Below the pieces are notes generated by a model. The model was not told the origin of the DNA. It searched no databases and saw only the letters and a program-made list of their open reading frames with translations. A program made the position numbers and the translations under genes. DNA of 64,000 nucleotides from Lycium barbarum (Eukaryota; Streptophyta; Magnoliopsida; Solanales; Solanaceae): assembly GCF_019175385.1 (NCBI RefSeq), contig NC_083337.1, forward strand, positions 19,143,885 to 19,207,884, read 5' to 3'. Below, one piece after another: positions 1-10,496 of this stretch; the first letter of the stretch is position 1; every line of letters begins with the position of its first letter.

Positions 1-658
1 TATATGTGTATGTGCTTACTTACATATGATCTCTAAGATTCAAGCATTACATATTGTACGTTCCTAGATGACAGGTTATCTTTATCTCATATTATGTTCC
101 ATATTTCTTGTTATGTTGTTATTTATGCCTTACATACTCAGTACACTGTTCGTACTGACGTCCCTTCTTGTGGACGCTGCGTTCATGCCAGTAGGTTCAG
201 GTAGTCATTCGGATGAGACAAACCAGTAGGATCTCTTCAGCCGCAGTCAGTGCGCTCCACTTGATTCGGAGCTGCAACTTTTGATATGCTATTTATGAGG
301 TGTACAGATGTGGGTATGACAGGGCCTTGTCCTGTCTTTCTACAGCTAGACTCCATAGAGGTCTGTAGACAATTGTATATAGTGGGAATATCATGTAGCT
401 TTGTGGTCTCCTATTTTCCGTACAGCGCATGTAGTGGCCATGTTGGACTATGTTGTCATCCGTTGCATGTATGCCTATATATACATATCCACGTGTCTTA
501 ATTATGAGTTTATTGTAGATTTTGCAGCATATGCCATCGATCAAATATCAGTTGAAATGGGCCACCAGGTTACCTTAAATGGAGTAAGAACGAGTTTGAA
601 GGTGCTTGATTCGTAGTGGTCGGGCACTCGTCACGGTCCATGGGTTTGGGTCATGACA
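1..658 (+). mobile_element. Ty3/gypsy LTR, 3' portion (enters from left of window)
   Basis: The stretch ends in GGGTTTGGGTCATGACA, a typical gypsy LTR 3' end. It has the same order of landmarks (ACTCAGTAC...GTACTGAC near 140-165, a CATAGAGGTCTGTAGAC block near 353) as the minus-strand solo LTR at 33145-36207, so it appears to be the same broad family in the opposite orientation. No primer-binding site follows the CA end, so this is a 3' LTR or solo LTR rather than a 5' LTR. The 5' end lies outside the window. The short reading frames here are not convincing genes. Confidence 0.7.
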
Positions 659-1137
659 TATCTTAAGCCGTGAATTGGTTAATTATGAGGTGGTCATTTA
701 TGCAAAAACACAACAATAAAACTAAATTACAATTTTGTCAAATTGGAATAGTTATGTAAACATACAAAATTCAAATATTTGAGGGGTAAAATGGTAAATT
801 CTCTTAATTACTTGAATTCCTTGGATAAAATAAGATAAATTGTCTTCTTGCCTGATTTTCTTGATTTTGATTAATTAGATGAACAATTGTTTAAAATTGT
901 TCTGTTGCTGATAAATTATAAAACTATTTCATAAAATGCAATAAAAATGCTGTAAAATGCCGGTAAATTTCTAAATGATTAATAGAGCCTTGAAGGTTCC
1001 TCTATTAATTTAGAGAAGTAAAATATTGGCCTGATATAAGAATCATTCAGGTCCACCGTGAGTGTGAAATTATTTTATTTATTATCTAAGGACTCCGAGT
1101 AATCAAAATAAATTATGAAAGGTCAAAAATCAGGTGT
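659..1137 (-). mobile_element. Ogre/Tat-like LTR fragment, U3 start
   Basis: On the minus strand this begins near ACACCTGATTTTTGACC, followed by a conserved block (ACTCGGAGTCCTTAGATAAT). The same order is found at 60780-61152, where the LTR start TGTTCACACC is preserved. The copy here is cut at its very first bases by the gypsy integrase sequence at about 1138, and on the other side by the LTR ending at 658. It is AT-rich and non-coding. The Ogre/Tat assignment is from recognition of this LTR start and is an inference. Confidence 0.55.
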
Positions 1138-2440
1138 CAATAGGTACTTTGAGGATTAAGGGGCACGTGTACGACTTGATTCATTTGATTTTGACTGAGG
1201 CCCATAGCTCTCGATATTCCATTTATCCGGGGGCGACTAAGATGTATTGTGATTTGAGGCAGCATTACTGGTGGTGTCGCATGAAGAGGGATATAACCGA
1301 TTTTGTGGCTAAGCGTGGGAATTGTCTGCAAGTTATGTATGAGCACTAGCGACCTGGTGGTGTACTTCAAAGGTTGCCCATTCTCGAATGAAATGGGAGA
1401 GGATTTCCATGGATTTTGTTGTGGGTCTTCCGAAGACCCTGGGTAAGTTTGATTAGATTTTAGTGATAGTTGATCGGTTGACTAAGTCCGCTCATTTCAT
1501 TCCAATTTAGGTTTCATATACTGCGTAGAAGTTAGCCAAGTTTTACATTCGTGACATTATGAGATTACATGGGGTTCCCATTTCTATCATATCTGATCGG
1601 GAAACTATCTTCAATTCCTAATTCTGGAGCATTTTTCAGGCTGAGTTGGGTACTCGAGTGGATCTTAGTAAAGCTTTCCACCCTCAGACCGATGGGCATT
1701 CTGAGCGGACCATTCAGGTGCTCGGGGATATGTTGAGGTCTTGCGTTATAGACTTTGGTGGTCATTGGAACCAGTACTTGCCATTGGCAGAGTTTGCGTA
1801 TAACAACAATTATCACTCGAGTATCAACATGGTGCCTTTTGAGGCTTTGTATTGTGAGAGATGTAGATCTCTGGTTGGTTGGTTTGATGCATTTGAGGTT
1901 CGACCTTGGGATATGGATCTATTGAGGGAGTTTCTTGAGAAGGTGAAGGTTATTCAAGCCAAGCTTTTGGCAGCTCAGAGGCGACAGAAGATGTATGCGG
2001 ACTGGAAGGTCCGAGATTTAGAGTTCGCCGTTAGTGATCAAGTTCTATTGAAGATTTCACCCATGAAGGGTGTTATGAAATTTGGGAAGAGAGGTAAGTT
2101 GAGTCCGAGGTATAATGGGCCATTCAAGATCCTTGATCGTGTGGGCGATGTTGCTTATGAGTTAGCCTTGCCACCAGGCTTGGCAGGTGTTATCCATTTT
2201 TTCATGTGTCTATGCTGAAGAAGTATCATGACGATGGTACTTATATTATTAGTTGGGACTCCGTATTGCTTGATGAGAATCTGACTTACGAAAAGGAGCC
2301 TATTGCGATTTTGGACAGGCAGGTTCGAAAGTTGAGGTCTAAGGAGATAGTTTCTGTAAAGGTGAAATAGAGGCATCGTCTTTTTAAGGAAGCCACTTGA
2401 GAGACTGAGTCCGACATGCATATCCAATATTCTCAGTTAT
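1138..2440 (+). pseudogene. Ty3/gypsy chromovirus integrase and chromodomain relic
   Basis: The translation has the order of a chromovirus integrase C-terminal half. First is a zinc-finger remnant (HSSRYSIYPGATKMY, HYWWCRMKRDI) in which one of the two cysteines of the CxxC pair is lost. The catalytic core follows, with D in ISMDFV, D in IISDRE and E in TDGHSERTIQ, then LSPRYNGPFKIL. After a frameshift near 2195 there is a chromodomain-like tail (EEATWE in related copies). The long open stretch is 1646-2218. In-frame stops occur at about 1348, 1389, 1455, 1510, 1527 and 1620, so it is dead. Reverse transcriptase and RNase H are absent: the element is 5' truncated at 1138. This is the internal part belonging to the LTR that starts at 2515. 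The frame facing it on the other strand is a shadow. Confidence 0.9.
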
Positions 2441-2514
2441 TTGCCGATTTAGGTACTTTTCCGTTCTTTTCCCTTCATTGCTCGAGAACGAGCGATGGTT
2501 TAATTGATATCTGA

Positions 2515-4310
2515 TGTAACGACCAAACAGGTCGTTATAGCCTTTTCGGTGCTTTTGACCCTTTCCTGATCTTGTTTAGCTCACATTTGGCTCGACAGGG
2601 CCGTTGACACGCTTTTCGAGGTCATTGAGTATGATTTGGCTGACTTTGTGAGAAATTTGGGTTTAAAGCGAAAAAGAGTTAACTCAAAGTGGAATTTTTC
2701 GTAAACGGACTTTTTTCGGGAATCCGTCAATTCCCAGAGGTCCGGATGATCTTTTAGAACTCGTGTGTATATTCGGTTCGGTTTCTATGCACTCGAGTGC
2801 ATTTTGAGACTTGGGTTGGGAAGTTAGTTTTGAGGTATCAGGTTGACTAGGTCAACGAGACCTCAGGGTGGAATTTCGAGACCACGAGTGTGTTCGTAGT
2901 CTGTTTTTTTATATGTCTACATGTATGGTTTGTGAGCAGATGGTCTGGGGTGATAGTTGGGATATCGGGTTGAATTAGTGAAACTTGTGTAATTTTCTGG
3001 TATATGGTGCGCCGCTTAAGCAGCACCACGACCGCGGTAGCGGTACCGCTGTAGTGATGGCCCTGGCGCTACAACGTCATTGTGTATTTTGGGTAGGATC
3101 ATAAAAGCGGTCGAGGGACCGTGGAAGCGGGAGCGCTGGAGCGGCTAATGGACCGTGGGAGCAGGTGACGGGCAGTTAGATTCATTAAATGGGTATTAAT
3201 TAAAAGCCCTAAGTTGTTCATTCAATACCATTCCGACTTTAGAGTTTTTTGGGAGCATTCAAGGCTATTCTTCAAAGAAAATCGTTGTGGTAAGTGCTTT
3301 CACCTTCCTTTCCATTCCATGTTACATTAATCACCTTAGGAATCCATTAAACATACTAGTTTCCTTACGAAATGGTGGATTGAAAGAGGATTTTGTGGGT
3401 TCTTCATTCTAGGCTATTAAATTTCGAATTAATGGTTGGGTTAGCTCCTTTAAGCATGGGATTGATGAATACAGTCTACTATTTCATGATTTCTTCATTA
3501 TTAGTATGTAATTTAGGAAATTGGAAGTTAGGGTTCATACCCAAATTTTGGGGTTTTGCCTAGAATCTGAATTTAAGTTATTTGTTAGTTCTTCTAGCTT
3601 ATAATTGATGGGAATTGACCACCTAGAACATATAGATTCTTAATTTTATCTTTTTAGTTCATAAACCCCATTCCATAGGTTGGGATTTGGGTCTTGAATA
3701 GAAGTAAGGGTTGAATGATGTTTCTTTTTGTTTCTAATTTCATAATTCGGATATGATTAGACTTCCGTTATCACGAGGCTCAAAGGAAGGGAAAGACTAA
3801 GGTTTGACTATTAGAGACTTTGCTGCTCGGCTTTTCAGGTAGGTTATGGTTTAACTTATGGTGAGATTTCGATTAGCAAAGCGTATGTTTAGATGATTGT
3901 GTCGGAGAATGCATGTAAACCTTCGGGTATGAAGTTGGGTTGGATATTGTCTTAGGTTGGGCCTTGTTGAATGACTTGGGGGCTAGCCACCTCGTTGCAT
4001 TGTTGACTTATCTTGTTCTATTTGTTTATTGGCTCGTTGCCACATTGGGACCTTGGATATTAGTGATTAGTGATATATCATGATTATTATATTGTAGTAC
4101 CATACTTTGATTTGATATTGAGATGAGAATTGTGATTCCATTGTGGCTTATTGTGTAGCCTTATTATTGATATTAGTTGTGCACAATGTGTGGTACTGTT
4201 TGGGATTGAATTGATTATTTGATATTACATTGCATCGTATTCGTACTCATTTCCATGATACATTGATATTGCCTTGTGATGGTACTGAGGATGGAAAGTG
4301 AGAAGGAAAA
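2515..4310 (+). mobile_element. Chromovirus LTR, array copy A (3' truncated)
   Basis: It starts TGTAACGACCAAACAGG directly after the integrase gene and matches 4642-7146 and 7460-9254 closely. It stops at GGAAAA, where the next integrase tail begins. It contains a GC-rich cluster near 3025-3170 (CGCGGTAGCGGTACCGC) and the GGCTATTCTTC site that, in copy B, carries the MITE. This copy is therefore an empty-site control. The usual purine tract before the LTR is not recognisable. Confidence 0.85.
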
Positions 4311-4641
4311 CGCCTGCCACCAGGCTTGGCAGGCGTTCATCCAATTTTTCATGTGTCTATGCTGAAGAAGTATCATGCCGATGGTACTTATATTGTTCGT
4401 TGGGACTCGGTATTGCTTGATGAGAATCTGACTTACGAGGAGGAGCCTATTGCAATTTTGGATAGGTAGGTTTGAAAGTTGATGTCTAAGGAGATAGCTT
4501 CTGTTAAGGTGCAATGGAAGCATCGTCCAGTTGAGGAGGCCACTTGGGAGACTGATTCCGACATGCGTAGCCGATATCCTCAGTTGTTAGCCGATTTAGG
4601 TACTTTTCCATTCTTTTCCGGATAGTTTAATTGGTATTTGA
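4311..4641 (+). pseudogene. Integrase C-terminus/chromodomain relic, array copy B
   Basis: The frame reads HVSMLKKYH, DENLTYEEEPIA, then VKVQWKHRPVEEATWET, which is the C-terminal module of Tekay/Del-type chromoviral integrase. Stops interrupt the LDR-V-KL region near 4470. It is the second array copy and has no upstream integrase core, so it was generated by the tandem duplication and was never an independent gene. Confidence 0.82.
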
Positions 4642-7146
4642 TTTAATGACCCGTTTGGTCGCTATAGCCTCATCGGTGCTTTTGACGCTTTCCCAATCTT
4701 GTTTAGCTCACATTTGGCTCGAGGGGACCATTGACACGCTTCCCGAGTTCTTTGGGTATGATTTGGGTGACTTTGTGGGAAATTTGGGTTTAAAGCGAAA
4801 AAAAGAACGGACTTTTTTCGGGAATCCATCAATTCCCAGAGGTCCGGATGATCTTTTAGAACTCGTGTGCATATTTGGTTCGGTTTCAATGCACTCGAGT
4901 GCTTTTTGAGACTTGTGTTGGTAAGTTAGTTTTAAGGTATCGGGGATTGACTCAGTCAACGAGACCTCTGTTGGGGATTTCGAGGCCACGAGTGCATTTG
5001 TAACAAGCTTTTTATATATCTCTACATGTATGGTTTGTGAGCAGATAGTCTCGGGTTACAGTCGGGATTTCGGGTTGAATTAGTGAAACTTGTGTAATTT
5101 TCTGGTGTCTGTTGGACCGCTTAAGCAGCACCAGGACCGCGGTAGCGGTACTGCTATAGTGATGGCCCTGCCGCTACAGCGTCCTTGTGTATTTTGGTTA
5201 GGATCACAAAAGCAGTCAAGGGACCGCGGAAGCGGGAGCGCTGGAGAGGCTAATGGACTGCGAGAGCGGGTGACGGGCAGTTAGATTCATTCAATGTGTA
5301 TTAAAAACCCTACGTTGTTCATTCAATACCATTCCGACTTTAGAGCTTTTTGGGAGCATTCAAGGCTAGGGCTGGGCATAAATACCGAAATCGAAAAACC
5401 GAATCGAATTGAACCGAAACTTCAACAAACCGAACTAGTTTGGTTTGGTGTTTGGTGTCCACCGTCAAAAAACCGAAACCGAAATAGCCGAACCGAAGTT
5501 TGATAAAACCGAATCGAAAAACCGAACGCGCACCGAAATTTAATACATTACCCAAAAGAAATTAAAATAGTTCAGGCCCATTAAGTTTAAAGCAAAAAAA
5601 AAAAACCCAATTTTAATAAGTTCTCTTTTGCATTTGTATCCCAAATTTTCCACTTCAATTGAGAAAATCAAATATCCTTAACAAAGAAAGGTAACTAGGA
5701 TGTCTCTTTAGAATTAATGTATGTCCTTTATGTGCTTTCTTAATTATTCTTACAGTATTTATATAACACCTAGTAATCCTATATCATGATTATAGTTTTC
5801 TGTTCTTGCGTATCCTGTTTGTTTGATTTTGATTTCAATTTATCAGTTTCATGTTTTATTGCTTTTGAGAATATGAATTAGTGTCAATAGAATCGCTTAT
5901 AATATTATATCAAAAAAACCAAATTGAAAAAACTGAAACCGAACCGAACCGAACTTTAAAAAACCGAAATCGAAAGAACTGAACCGAACTAGTTTGGTTC
6001 GGTGTTCGGTGTCCACCTTAAAAAAACTGAACCCGAAATAGCCAAACGGAAATGTGATAAAACCGAACCGAAAAACTGAACGCCCACCCCTATTCAAGGT
6101 TGTTCTTCATAGAAAATCATTGTGGTAAGGTCTTTCACCTCCCTTTCCATCCCATGTTAAATTAAATCACCTTAGGAATCCATTAAACATGCTAGTTTCC
6201 TTAAGAAATGACGGATTGAAAGAGGGTTTTGTGGGTTCTTCATTCTAGGATATTAAATCTCGAATTAATGGTTGGGTTAGCTCCTTTAAGCATGGGATTG
6301 ATGATTAGAGTCTACTATTTCATGATTTCTTCATTATTAGTGTGTAATTTAGGAAATTGGAAGTTAGGATTCATACCCAAATTTTGGGGTTTTGCCTAGA
6401 ATCCGAATTTAAGTGATTTGTTAGTTCTTCTAGCTTATAATTGATGGTAATTGACCACCTAGAACATATAGATTCCTAATTTCATCTTTTTAGTTCATAA
6501 ACCCCATTCCATAGGTTGGGATTTGGGCCTTGAATAAAAATAAGGGTTGAATGATGTTTCTTCTTGATTCTTATTTCATAATTCAAATATGATTAGACTT
6601 CCATTATCACGAGGCTCAAAGGAAGGGAAAGACTAAGGTTTGACTATTGGAGACTTTGCTGCTCGAATTTTCAGGTAGGTTATGGTTTACCTTATAGTGA
6701 GATTTCGATGAGCGAAGCGTATGTTTAGATGATATTGTCGGAGAATGCATGTAAACCTTCGAGTATGAAGTTGGGTTGGATATTGTCTTAGGTTGGGCCT
6801 TGTTGAATGACTTAGTGGCTAGCCACCCCATTGCGTTGTTGACTTATCTTGTTCTATTTATTTATTGGCTCGTTGCCACGTTGGGACATTGGATATTGGT
6901 GATTAGTGATATATCATGATTATGATATTGCGGTACCATACTTTGATTTGATATTGAGATGAGAATTGTGATTCCATTGTGGCTTACTGTGTAGCCTTAT
7001 TATTGATATTAGTTGTGCACCATGTGTGGTACTGTTTGGGATTGAATTGATTATTTGATATTACATTGCATCGTATTCATACTCATTTCCATGATACATT
7101 ATTATTGCCTTGTGATGGTACTGAGGATGGAAAGTGAGAAGGAAAA
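4642..7146 (+). mobile_element. Chromovirus LTR, array copy B (3' truncated, carries a MITE)
   Basis: It begins TTTAATGACCCG, where the terminal TGTAACGACC has mutated. It follows copy A base for base in order, is interrupted at 5366-6091 by a hAT-like MITE, and ends at the same GGAAAA junction as copy A. Confidence 0.85.
5366..6091. mobile_element. hAT-type MITE with 8-bp target duplication
   Basis: The 726-bp insertion is flanked by a perfect 8-bp direct repeat, ATTCAAGG, at 5358-5365 and 6092-6099. The ends are imperfect inverted repeats (CTAGGGCTGGGC on the left, GCCCACCCCT on the right). Dense subterminal AACCGAA repeats lie in both arms (5388-5535 and 5920-6080), with a unique AT-rich centre. 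Array copies A and C lack it, so its borders are certain. The 8-bp duplication and AGGGSTGGGC ends fit the hAT superfamily. It has no transposase and is non-autonomous. Reading frames inside it are artefacts of the ACCGAA repeats. Confidence 0.9.
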
Positions 7147-7459
7147 CGCCTGCCAAGTCACATTTTCCATGTGTCTATGTTGAAGAAGTATCATGTCGAT
7201 GGTACTTATATTGTTCATTAGGACTTGGTATTGCTTGATGAGAATCTGACTTACGAGGAGGAGGCTATTGTGATTTTAAATAAGTAGGTTCGAAAGTTGA
7301 TGTCTAAGGAGATAGCTTCTGTGAAGGTGCAACGGAAGCATCGTCCTATTGAGGAGGCCACTTGGGAGACTGAGTCCGACATGCGTAGCCGATATCCTCA
7401 GTTGTTTACTGATTTAGGTACTTTTTCGTTCTTTTTCGGATAGTTTAATTGGTATCTGA
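7147..7459 (+). pseudogene. Integrase C-terminus/chromodomain relic, array copy C
   Basis: This is the third copy of the HVSMLKKYH...EEATWETESDMRSRY module, more decayed than copy B (stops near 7222 and 7286). A roughly 28-bp deletion just after the junction removed the CCAGGCTTGGCAGG segment. It leads directly into the complete LTR at 7460. Confidence 0.8.
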
Positions 7460-10227
7460 TGTAACAACCCATTTGGTCCTTATAGCCTTTTTGGTGCTTT
7501 TGACCCTTTCCCAATCTTTTTTAGCTCACATTTGGCCCGAAGGGATCGTTGACACGCTTCCCGAGGTCTGTGGGTATGATTTTGGTGACTTTGTGGGAAA
7601 TTTAGGTTTAAAGCGAAAATGAGTTGACTCAAAGTTGACTTTTTGGTAAACGGACTTTTTTCGGGAATCCGTCGATTCCCAGAGGCCCGGATGATCTTTT
7701 AGAACTCGTATGTATATTTGGTTCGGTTTCTATGCACTCAAGTGCATTTTGAGACTTGGCTTGGGATGTTAGTTTTGAGGCATCGAGGGTTGACTAGGTC
7801 AACGAGACCTCCATTGGGAATTCCGAGGCCACGAGTACATTTATAATGTGTTTTTATATATGTCTACATGTATGGTTTGTGAGCAGATGGTATCAGGTGA
7901 CAGTAAGGATTTCGGGTTGAATTAGTGAAACTTGTGTAATTTTCTAGCATCTGGTGCACAGCTTAAGCGCCACCAGGACCGTGGTAGCGGTGCCACTGTA
8001 GTGGTGGCCCTGCTACTACAACGTCCTAGTGTATTTTGGGCAGGATCGCAGAAGCGATCAAGGGACTGCGGAAGCGGGAGCGCTAGAGAGACTAATGGAC
8101 CGTGAGAGCGGGTGACGGACAGTTAGATTCATTCAATGTGTATTAAAAGCCCTAAGTTGTTCATTCAATACCATTCCGACTTTAGAGATTTTTGGGAGCA
8201 TTCAAGGTTGTTCTTCATAGAAAAGCATTGTGGTAAGTTCTTTTACCTTCCTTTCCATTCCATGTTACATTAAATCACCTTAGGAATCCATTAAACATGC
8301 TAGTTTCCTTAAGAAATGGTGGATTGAAAGAGGGTTTTGTGGGTTCTTCATTCTAGGCTATTAAATTTCGAATTAATGGTTGGGTTAGCTCCTTTAAGCA
8401 TGGGATTGATGAATACAGTCTACTATTTCATGATTTCTTCATTATTAGTGTGTAATTTAGGAAATTGGAAGTTAGGGTTCATACCCAAATTTTGGGGTTT
8501 TGCCTAGAATCCGAATTTAAGTGATTTGTTAGTTCTTCTAGTTTATAATTGATGGGAATTGACCACCTAGAACATATTGATTCCTAATTTCATCTTTTTA
8601 GTTCATAAAGCCCATTCCATAGGTTGGGATTTGGGTCTTGAATAGAAGTAAGGGTTGAATGATGTTTCTTCTTGATTCTAATTTCATAATTCGGATATGA
8701 TTAGACTTTCATTGTCACGAGGCTCGAACGAAGGGAAAGACTAAGGTTTGACTATTGGAGACTTTGTTGTTCGGCTTTCCAGGTAGGTTACAGTTTATCT
8801 TATAGTGAGACTTCAATTAGCGAAGCGTATGTTTAGATGATATTGTCGGAGAATTCATGTAAACCTTCGGGTACCAAATTGGGTTGAATATTGTCTTAGG
8901 TTGGGCCTTGTTGAATGACTTGGGGGCTAGCCACCCCATTGCGTTGTTGACTTATATTGTTCTATTTACTTATTAGCTCGTTGCTATGTTCGGACATTGG
9001 ATATTGGTGATTAGTGATATATTATGATTATGATATTGCAGTACCTTACTTTGTTTTGATATTGAGATGAGAATTGTGATTCCATTGTGGCTTATTGTGT
9101 AGCCTTATTATTGATATTACTTGTGTACCATGTGTGGTACTATTTGGGATTGAATTGATTATTTGATATTACATTGCATCGTATTCATACTCATTTCCAT
9201 AATACATTGATATTGCCTTGTGATGGTACTGAGGATAGAAAGTGAGAAGGAAAATACAGACGCATTGAGGCACATTTGATACGAGTCATCCTGGACTGTG
9301 TGTAGAGTGACCGGAATAATTCCGAGACTTATTGTATATCGAGGCATCTCTGGGCTGTGTGCGGAATGACTCATATGAGGCATATTGGTTGGATATGAAG
9401 TCATCTCTGGGCTGTGTGCGGAGTGACTGGTACATGGACTTCGCGGGTCTCCCATGGGTTATGCTGCCGAGGTGTGATGTTCCATCTTCGGAGTACATAT
9501 GTACGGTGCATATGCATTGCGTTCATCATTCATACATTATTGCATTGGATTGTACCTCTTGGTTTTCTATGATATGGTTGTGATATGATTGTGATATACT
9601 GGTTCAGACTGGTTATACCGAGACTTGGCACAGTTAGGTTTAGATGCTATAACATAGGTGATGACTTGTACCGTGGTTATTGATTCGTGTTGACTTGTAA
9701 CTTGTTGTTTTACGTGTTTATCTTTCTTTGTTGTCTTTATATACTTAGCTAGTCTTAGTTGGCCTATGATACCTACCAGTACATGTTGTTTGTAATGACC
9801 TACACTTGCTGCATTCTTTTATGAATGCAGAGTACCAGGTTGGATCCGCTTCTACCTCTCGCGGCTGATAGTTCGAGGTTGCTGATTTGAGTCTATTCAG
9901 GGTGAGCATAAGGACGTTCGATGCCCAAAGACTCTTCCTACTACTTATGTCTTACTTTTCATTCTGAGACATGATTTGACACTATTTATGTATTATTATC
10001 ACTATTCAGACTGGTAGTATTTTGGTTCAGATGCTCTTGTATGACCAGACTAGGTACTGGGGTGGATTTCACTTACTTCCGCACCTACTTATACTATATC
10101 TATTAGACTTACGTTATTTTACATTCTTCCGCTATTTCTATCATACTGTGAATGTTGGGGTAAGGGTTTGCCTACCGAGGTGGGAAGAATAGGTGCCCGT
10201 ACGACTTAGTAAAATTGGGTCGTGACA
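7460..10227 (+). mobile_element. Complete chromovirus LTR (array copy C)
   Basis: It runs from TGTAACAACCCATTTGG to GGGTCGTGACA, 2768 bp with TG...CA ends, the same size class as the solo LTR at 23366-26182. The final 110 bp contain the family's conserved end (TAAGGGTTTGCCTACCGAGG...). The GC-rich cluster near 7960-8110 and a 57-bp tandem subrepeat at 9283-9431 lie inside. The following bases (CCAGG) resume a Tat-like LTR, so the chromovirus had inserted into that LTR. Confidence 0.88.
9283..9431 (+). repeat. About 57-bp tandem subrepeat inside LTR
   Basis: Two full units and a partial third, starting at 9283, 9341 and 9397, share the core TGGGCTGTGTGCGGAATGAC. This is part of the LTR that the truncated array copies lack. 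Confidence 0.8.
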
Positions 10228-10480
10228 CCAGGTACGTCTCTTTCCTTAAATTATTGAACTTTGCTTTCTTTGATTTTTTCGCCCTCTTTTCCTCTTTCTT
10301 TTTCTCTTTGGTTTTTTGTTCAGTTTTTCTCCAAATCTTTTCGTCTTCACACCGCTTCATTCCTTCACAATAAAATAAAATATTAAGCACAAATCAATAT
10401 AATTAATACTCAAAGGATGATTAAAAGTACTAGAATGCGAGGCAGACAATGGGTAAATATATGCATTTTTTGGCCGAACA
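10228..10480 (-). mobile_element. 3' LTR fragment of Tat-like element
   Basis: It matches 14275-14568 (GCTTTCTTTG, CCTTCACAATAAAATAAA, AGTACTAGAAT) and ends on the plus strand in TGGCCGAACA. It lacks a 40-bp segment containing GGGGGACAAAG that is present in the other LTR. Confidence 0.8.
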
Positions 10481-10496
10481 TCACCACCCCACACTT
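10481..10496 (-). other. Polypurine tract of Tat-like element
   Basis: The minus strand reads AAGTGTGGGGTGGTGA immediately before the LTR start TGTTCGG, the expected plus-strand primer position. Confidence 0.75.

Larger units (their letters stand above)
2164..10227 (+). repeat. Three-copy tandem array of chromodomain tail plus LTR
   Basis: The unit (end of the integrase gene followed by about 1.8 kb of LTR) occurs three times head to tail, with starts at about 2164, 4311 and 7147. Both internal junctions read GGAAAACGCCTGCCA, joining the same LTR position (the equivalent of about 9254) to the same integrase position (about 2166). The unit is about 2.1 kb once the 726-bp insertion in the second copy is removed. 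Only the last copy runs on to the real LTR end. Identical junctions mean one original tandem duplication that was later multiplied by unequal exchange. Confidence 0.88.

Noticed and set aside
5090..6097. Several 60-80 codon frames rich in FGF or NRN patterns
   Set aside because: They are translations of the AACCGAA subterminal repeats of the MITE.
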